Part shown: positions 13,234-16,407 of the stretch, piece by piece | Numbering within the stretch: the stretch's first letter is position 1 | Layout of the letters: each line of letters begins with the position of its first letter | Assembly (NCBI GenBank): GCA_025060055.1 | Contig: JANXCK010000128.1 | Coordinates: forward strand, 1 to 16,407 | DNA: 16,407 bases | From: Fimbriimonadales bacterium | GTDB lineage: Bacteria; Armatimonadota; Fimbriimonadia; Fimbriimonadales; GBS-DC | Direction of reading: 5' to 3' | Program-made: the position numbers and the translations under genes | Notes under the pieces: generated by a model | The model's database searches: none | What the model was told of the DNA's origin: nothing | The model's input: only the letters and a program-made list of their open reading frames with translations

Positions 13234-13782
13234 ATGCGGTTTCGGAAGGAGGCGTCGCCGCGATGGCTGCGACGCTGGTGCCCCGACGAGCATGTGTCCA
13301 GCGTGGCGGAAATCACGCCCGCGCGCCTGCAGGCGCACGGCATCTGCGCCTTGCTGCTGGACTTGGACAACACCATCACCCCGTGGCGGAGCCGCCAGGT
13401 GCCGCCCGAAATCGCGGAATGGGTCAAGCGGATGCAGGCAGCGGGCATCAAGCTATGCTTCGTGTCGAACACACGCAACTTGGGCAGGTTGCAGCGGCTC
13501 AGCGAGCAACTGAATATTCCGTATGCACGCGGACCGATGAAGCCGCGACGCGCCATGCTGCGCCGCGCGCTGGAAATGCTGAGCGTATCGCCACAGCAGG
13601 CAGCCATCGTAGGCGACCAGCTGTTTACCGACATCTGGGGCGGTAATCGGCTCGGTCTCTACACGATTTGGGTGCGTCCCATGCACCCGCGCGAGTTCAT
13701 CGGCACGAAAGTCAGCCGCCAAGTGGAGCGCTGGCTGCTCAAACGCTTAGAACGCTACCGAGTCGACGAGAGCGCATCGTGA
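13234..13782 (+). CDS. yqeG: YqeG-family HAD phosphatase (IIIA type)
   Basis: A 182-residue haloacid dehalogenase phosphatase. HAD motif I is DLDNTITPW (43-51), with nucleophile D43 and acid D45. Motif II is the FVSNT region (76-80), the lysine of motif III is in PMKPRR (101-106), and motif IV is GDQLFTDIWGGNRLG (127-141). The YqeG N-terminus (ITPARLQAHGICALLLDLDNT) is recognisable. Bacillus YqeG sits with ribosome-assembly GTPase genes; here it follows glcF instead. A CATAAT at 13221-13226 lies 7 nt before the ATG and could be a -10. It overlaps the glcF stop codon, so cotranscription is also possible. The end is convergent with the aldolase gene, only 9 bp away. Confidence 0.88.
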   Translation: MRFRKEASPRWLRRWCPDEHVSSVAEITPARLQAHGICALLLDLDNTITPWRSRQVPPEIAEWVKRMQAAGIKLCFVSNTRNLGRLQRLSEQLNIPYARGPMKPRRAMLRRALEMLSVSPQQAAIVGDQLFTDIWGGNRLGLYTIWVRPMHPREFIGTKVSRQVERWLLKRLERYRVDESAS

Positions 13783-13791
13783 GGCAGAAGG

Positions 13792-14658
13792 CTACTGTAT
13801 GTGCTGCCATGCGTTTGTGAGCGCGTGCCGTTGCGCTTCCGAGAGGTCAGTAAGTGGCGGGCGCACCCAGGTATGGGGAAAACCGATGAGGGTGAGCGCG
13901 TGCTTGAAGTTCGCAGGGGCGGGGAAGGCGTCCAGCGTGTCGGCAGCGGCGTCGATCAACGCTTGTAGCCCCTCGCACGGCTCGCCTCGCTGGAACGCTG
14001 CATATAAGCGCACCAGACGCGGCAGGTACACATTTGCCAAGCCACTGATTGCACCCGCGCCGCCCCCACGCAGACACTCCGAAAGCAGCTTTTCCTCGCC
14101 AACCCATATTCGCAAGCGCGGCGCATACCTCAACAACTGGCGCAGCGAGCGCAGACTGCCCGAACTGTCTTTAACGCCAACAAGGTGTGGATAGTCCAGC
14201 AGTGCATCCACCAGCGAGGGCGTGATTCGAACGCGCGTGCGCTGAGGGATGTTGTAAAGAATGACGGGCAACTGACAGCAGTCCAGCATTGTGCGATAGA
14301 AGCGGATTACGCCTTCTGGTGATGCGGGGTAGTAGAAAGGGGGCGCGAGCATCAGCGCGTCGCAGCCCGCCCTGTGCGCGTGGCGTGCGAGGTACAACGC
14401 CTCATCTAAGCTGCAAGTCAGAACGCCCGCCGTGATTTGCAGCGTGCCTTTCGCCTGCACCGCGAGTTCGTACATTTGCGCTTTTTCGGGCGCGCTGAGC
14501 GAGGGACCCTCGCCAGTGGAGCCTGCGACCACTACGCCCTGCGCACCGTGCGCCTCAAAGTGTGCCAGCAAGCGCACCAGATACGGCGCGTCAATCGCGC
14601 CCGCCTCCGTAAAAGGCGTAATCGAGGCGACATGCACGCCCGCGCGTGGAGGTTCCAT
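13792..14658 (-). CDS. DapA/NanA-superfamily aldolase (class I, Schiff base)
   Basis: A 288-residue TIM-barrel pyruvate-dependent lyase. The Schiff-base lysine is K163 (GVKDSSG), with the partner tyrosine Y135 in ILYNIPQRT. Y109 in the PPFYYPASPEG segment aligns with the triad tyrosine of dihydrodipicolinate synthase. The substrate-binding loop is AGSTGEGPSLS (45-55); GSTGE recalls N-acetylneuraminate lyase (NanA). The arginine R140 in NIPQRT is instead the DapA pattern. It may be a dihydrodipicolinate synthase or a lyase for another 2-keto acid, so I give no symbol. The start lies 6 bp after the zinc-ribbon gene stop and lacks a clear Shine-Dalgarno, which suggests coupling. It is the last gene of a four-gene unit. 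Confidence 0.85.
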   Translation of the reverse strand: MEPPRAGVHVASITPFTEAGAIDAPYLVRLLAHFEAHGAQGVVVAGSTGEGPSLSAPEKAQMYELAVQAKGTLQITAGVLTCSLDEALYLARHAHRAGCDALMLAPPFYYPASPEGVIRFYRTMLDCCQLPVILYNIPQRTRVRITPSLVDALLDYPHLVGVKDSSGSLRSLRQLLRYAPRLRIWVGEEKLLSECLRGGGAGAISGLANVYLPRLVRLYAAFQRGEPCEGLQALIDAAADTLDAFPAPANFKHALTLIGFPHTWVRPPLTDLSEAQRHALTNAWQHIQ

Positions 14659-14664
14659 CAGCGT

Positions 14665-15162
14665 TCAGAGAGGGATGCGCGGGCGCGCGCGCATGAACTG
14701 AAACAGCCGACTCCAGAGGTGAAGATTCGCCATCGTGGCGCGATGTTGCGCTTCGGCTTCTATCAGCGTTAGCTGCGCTTGGGTGTCGGGCGGCACCTCG
14801 GCGGCACGGGCGTCCTGCAGCACCTGAACCATCTTTTGCAGCTCGCCGTCATCGACCCACACGCCCCCACATCGGTCGCAACTGTCCAGACGAATGTCGG
14901 AGGTGTACAGATAGTTATACGAGTGCAGCGGCTCGCGACATGCAGGGCACAGTCGCTCCCACGGCGGGTTGTACGAGACGACCTGCGGCTGGTAAAGCAG
15001 GTCGAGGCGCGGCAAGATGGCGTCGTCAATGGTATTCAAAGTGATCAGCTCATCAGCGTCGAACCAAATGCCTGCGCACGCGGGGCAGATATCAATCGTT
15101 ACGCCCAGATGCACCTCGGGCTTGAGTTCCACTTGACAAACAGGGCACAGTCGCTCTCTCAT
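14665..15162 (-). CDS. Tandem zf-TFIIB zinc-ribbon protein
   Basis: A 165-residue protein with two copies of the TFIIB-type zinc-ribbon motif. The first uses C6-C9 and C26-C29 (LCPVCQ then ICPACAGIWFDADEL). The second uses C72-C75 and C95-C98 (LCPACRE then SCDRCGGVWVDDGEL). Each is followed by the typical W-x-D-x-x-E-L signature of the family. The C-terminal 55 residues are helical and hydrophilic, with no recognised motif. Such proteins are widespread small bacterial zinc proteins of unclear function; a nucleic-acid or partner-binding role is plausible. The ATG overlaps the lipoprotein stop as ATGA (15159-15162). The gene sits between envelope genes and an aldolase, so it could be a regulatory or metal-handling accessory. 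Confidence 0.85.
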   Translation of the reverse strand: MRERLCPVCQVELKPEVHLGVTIDICPACAGIWFDADELITLNTIDDAILPRLDLLYQPQVVSYNPPWERLCPACREPLHSYNYLYTSDIRLDSCDRCGGVWVDDGELQKMVQVLQDARAAEVPPDTQAQLTLIEAEAQHRATMANLHLWSRLFQFMRARPRIPL

Positions 15163-15854
15163 TTGGTTCCCCCTGCAGGCGCGCCCTGCACATCCAAACG
15201 GAATGCCCCTGTGAGTTTGCCCGCCTGCATGTTAAGTGTACCCCGAATCTGCCGTACCCAGCCGCGCTGCGCGTCCACATAGATGGTCATCTCGCCGCGC
15301 ATCTGGGGCAACGAGTCGGGCGTCGGCTCCACCTGAGTATGGATTTTGTAGCAGCGCACACCTGCGACGGTTTCCAGCCCGTCCAGTCGGCACAGATATT
15401 TCACCTCGAGGCTGCCAAAACCGTCGAGGCGTCCCCACTGCGCGCCGATACGCACGGGGCGGTCAGGATAGGCGTAAGGGAACGCGCCGATGAAAAAGCT
15501 GCCCTTGTCTAATGGGGTCTCCCTGCCGTCGGGGAACAGTTTCCAGCGGCTCTTGGGCTTCAGCTCGCCGAGTAGACTGACACTGGCTTGCAGGCGTCTC
15601 AGCTGCTCGGGGGATGCTATGAGTTTGCGCTCCGCCGTCGCGCTCCCGTCGGGGGCAACCGACTGCACAGAGTCGATATACTCCAGTTGCAGGGTGTCGG
15701 TGTGTCCTTGCAGTTCACCTTCCAGCCGGAGCCTGTAGTGCCACTGGTCGCCTGTGCGCAGTTCGCGTCGGATGGTATGAGCGGGCTCGCCGCAGGCGCT
15801 CAGCACTCCTGCGACAAGCCCGCCCAGTAGAGCAACCCGCGCCGATGCCCTCAT
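15159..15854 (-). CDS. Lipoprotein of unknown function
   Basis: A 231-residue lipoprotein. The N-terminus is MRASAR, then a hydrophobic stretch and the lipobox LSAC (18-21), with the lipidated C21. The mature part begins GEPAHTIRRELRTGDQWHYRLRLE and is beta-rich, with alternating hydrophobic residues, and contains no catalytic motif that I recognise. It has the look of bacterial lipoproteins whose mature domain starts with a GDxWxY-type strand, but I cannot name a family with confidence. The ATG at 15854 shares bases with the barrel gene stop (TGATG at 15852-15856), so the two are coupled. An outer-membrane or periplasmic role alongside the barrel protein is the simplest reading. Confidence 0.8.
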   Translation of the reverse strand: MRASARVALLGGLVAGVLSACGEPAHTIRRELRTGDQWHYRLRLEGELQGHTDTLQLEYIDSVQSVAPDGSATAERKLIASPEQLRRLQASVSLLGELKPKSRWKLFPDGRETPLDKGSFFIGAFPYAYPDRPVRIGAQWGRLDGFGSLEVKYLCRLDGLETVAGVRCYKIHTQVEPTPDSLPQMRGEMTIYVDAQRGWVRQIRGTLNMQAGKLTGAFRLDVQGAPAGGTK

Positions 15855-16381
15855 CAGAACTGGTAGCCGACGGTGAGCGCGAAGCCGTTGGCGCGATCGT
15901 TGCGCGTGCCAAAACGGTCGGTAATCTCGTAGTTTAGCTCCACGCTATAGAACTCGTTGAACCAGAGCGTTAGTCCCACGCGCCCACCAAACACATTCTT
16001 ACTCGGACCGACGGTATCCACGACATAGAGTCCCGCGCCGAATCGCAGCTGCAGACGCGCTTCGGTGCCGCCGATCGGCTGCTCATAAACCTGTGTGAGC
16101 AGTAGTGCGGTGACGGTGCCGCGCGAGCCGCCCGTCTGGTGCGTGAACAGGTCGGCGCTCAGCTCGGTGGCACTGCTGCCCAGCAAGGGCACGCCCTCGG
16201 TGGCAACAGTCAGCCCGACAGCAAACCATGTTTTGTTGAACGCCTGCAGGTCGGTGTCAGACGGGAAGTAGGCTCCCAAGCGCACGCGGGCAACAGCGGT
16301 CTCAAGCTGCGCTGTCGCCGTTGCCACCACCAAAATCATCAACGCGCTCAACGCGCTCCTGCGTATCCAGTGATTGTTCAT
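15854..16381 (-). CDS. Predicted outer-membrane beta-barrel protein
   Basis: A 175-residue secreted protein. The signal peptide is basic then hydrophobic (NNHWIRRSALSALMILVVATATAQ), cleaved near 25. The rest shows alternating hydrophobic and polar residues with aromatics at strand ends, for example VRLGAYFPS, ARLQLRFGAGLYVVD, GGRVGLTLWFNEFYSVELNYEI and GFALTVGYQF. The C-terminal Phe preceded by a YQ strand matches the beta-signal of barrel proteins. This suggests a small 8-strand barrel and a diderm envelope. The ATG at 16381 has GGAGG at 16393-16397, 11 nt upstream. The rest of the upstream region, including any promoter, is largely outside the window. It is first in the unit with the lipoprotein, zinc-ribbon protein and aldolase. 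Confidence 0.8.
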   Translation of the reverse strand: MNNHWIRRSALSALMILVVATATAQLETAVARVRLGAYFPSDTDLQAFNKTWFAVGLTVATEGVPLLGSSATELSADLFTHQTGGSRGTVTALLLTQVYEQPIGGTEARLQLRFGAGLYVVDTVGPSKNVFGGRVGLTLWFNEFYSVELNYEITDRFGTRNDRANGFALTVGYQF

Positions 16382-16407
16382 CGTTCCGCTAACCTCCGTG
16401 TTCTGAA

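Noticed and set aside
1..16407. CRISPR array, tRNA or rRNA genes, insertion sequences, phage genes
   Set aside because: No regular direct-repeat array, cloverleaf, transposase motif or terminal inverted repeat was seen. All gaps are under 90 bp, too short for most of these.

Overview
The window is a stretch of ordinary, very tightly packed bacterial chromosome. It is GC-rich and every gap between genes is under 90 bp. The cell is probably diderm and probably thermophilic: there is a predicted outer-membrane barrel with a C-terminal aromatic residue, a lipoprotein, a periplasmic VKOR-DsbA fusion and a GC-rich coding style. The mix is reminiscent of Armatimonadota, but that is a low-confidence guess made without a database search. 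I see no phage, transposon, CRISPR array, rRNA or tRNA.

Layout. (1) 1-1247, minus strand: a small membrane-anchored protein followed by proline dehydrogenase, whose last residues run off the window. (2) 1326-6815, plus strand: acylphosphatase, a large polytopic membrane protein with an apparently degenerate alkaline-phosphatase-like domain, a VKOR-DsbA disulfide-forming fusion, histidyl-tRNA synthetase, and a class I methyltransferase. (3) 6850-9129, minus strand: a secreted protein made of 13 uninterrupted TPRs, then NAD kinase. (4) 9211-10983, minus strand: an ArsR regulator, a secreted YceI protein and a polytopic membrane protein, all translationally coupled. (5) 11042-11935, minus strand: a coiled-coil protein with a nuclease-like C-terminal domain. 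It is divergent from (6) 11999-13782, plus strand: a GlcF-type iron-sulfur protein and a YqeG-type HAD phosphatase. (7) 13792-16381, minus strand: an outer-membrane barrel, a lipoprotein, a tandem zinc-ribbon protein and a DapA-family aldolase, overlapping or nearly so.

How the genes fit together. Several units concern the envelope and its redox state: VKOR-DsbA makes disulfides in exported proteins, YceI is a periplasmic lipocalin-like protein under an ArsR repressor, and barrel plus lipoprotein form one unit. The others are housekeeping genes (hisS, nadK, acyP, putB, glcF).

The most notable signal is regulatory. Six intergenic sites share the -10 motif GGTATAAT or GGTATACT and lack a recognisable -35. 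In three of them exactly 8 nt separate the -10 from the ATG, which predicts leaderless mRNAs. The other three lead to genes with a normal GGAGG ribosome-binding site. I found no clear new defence or mobile system.
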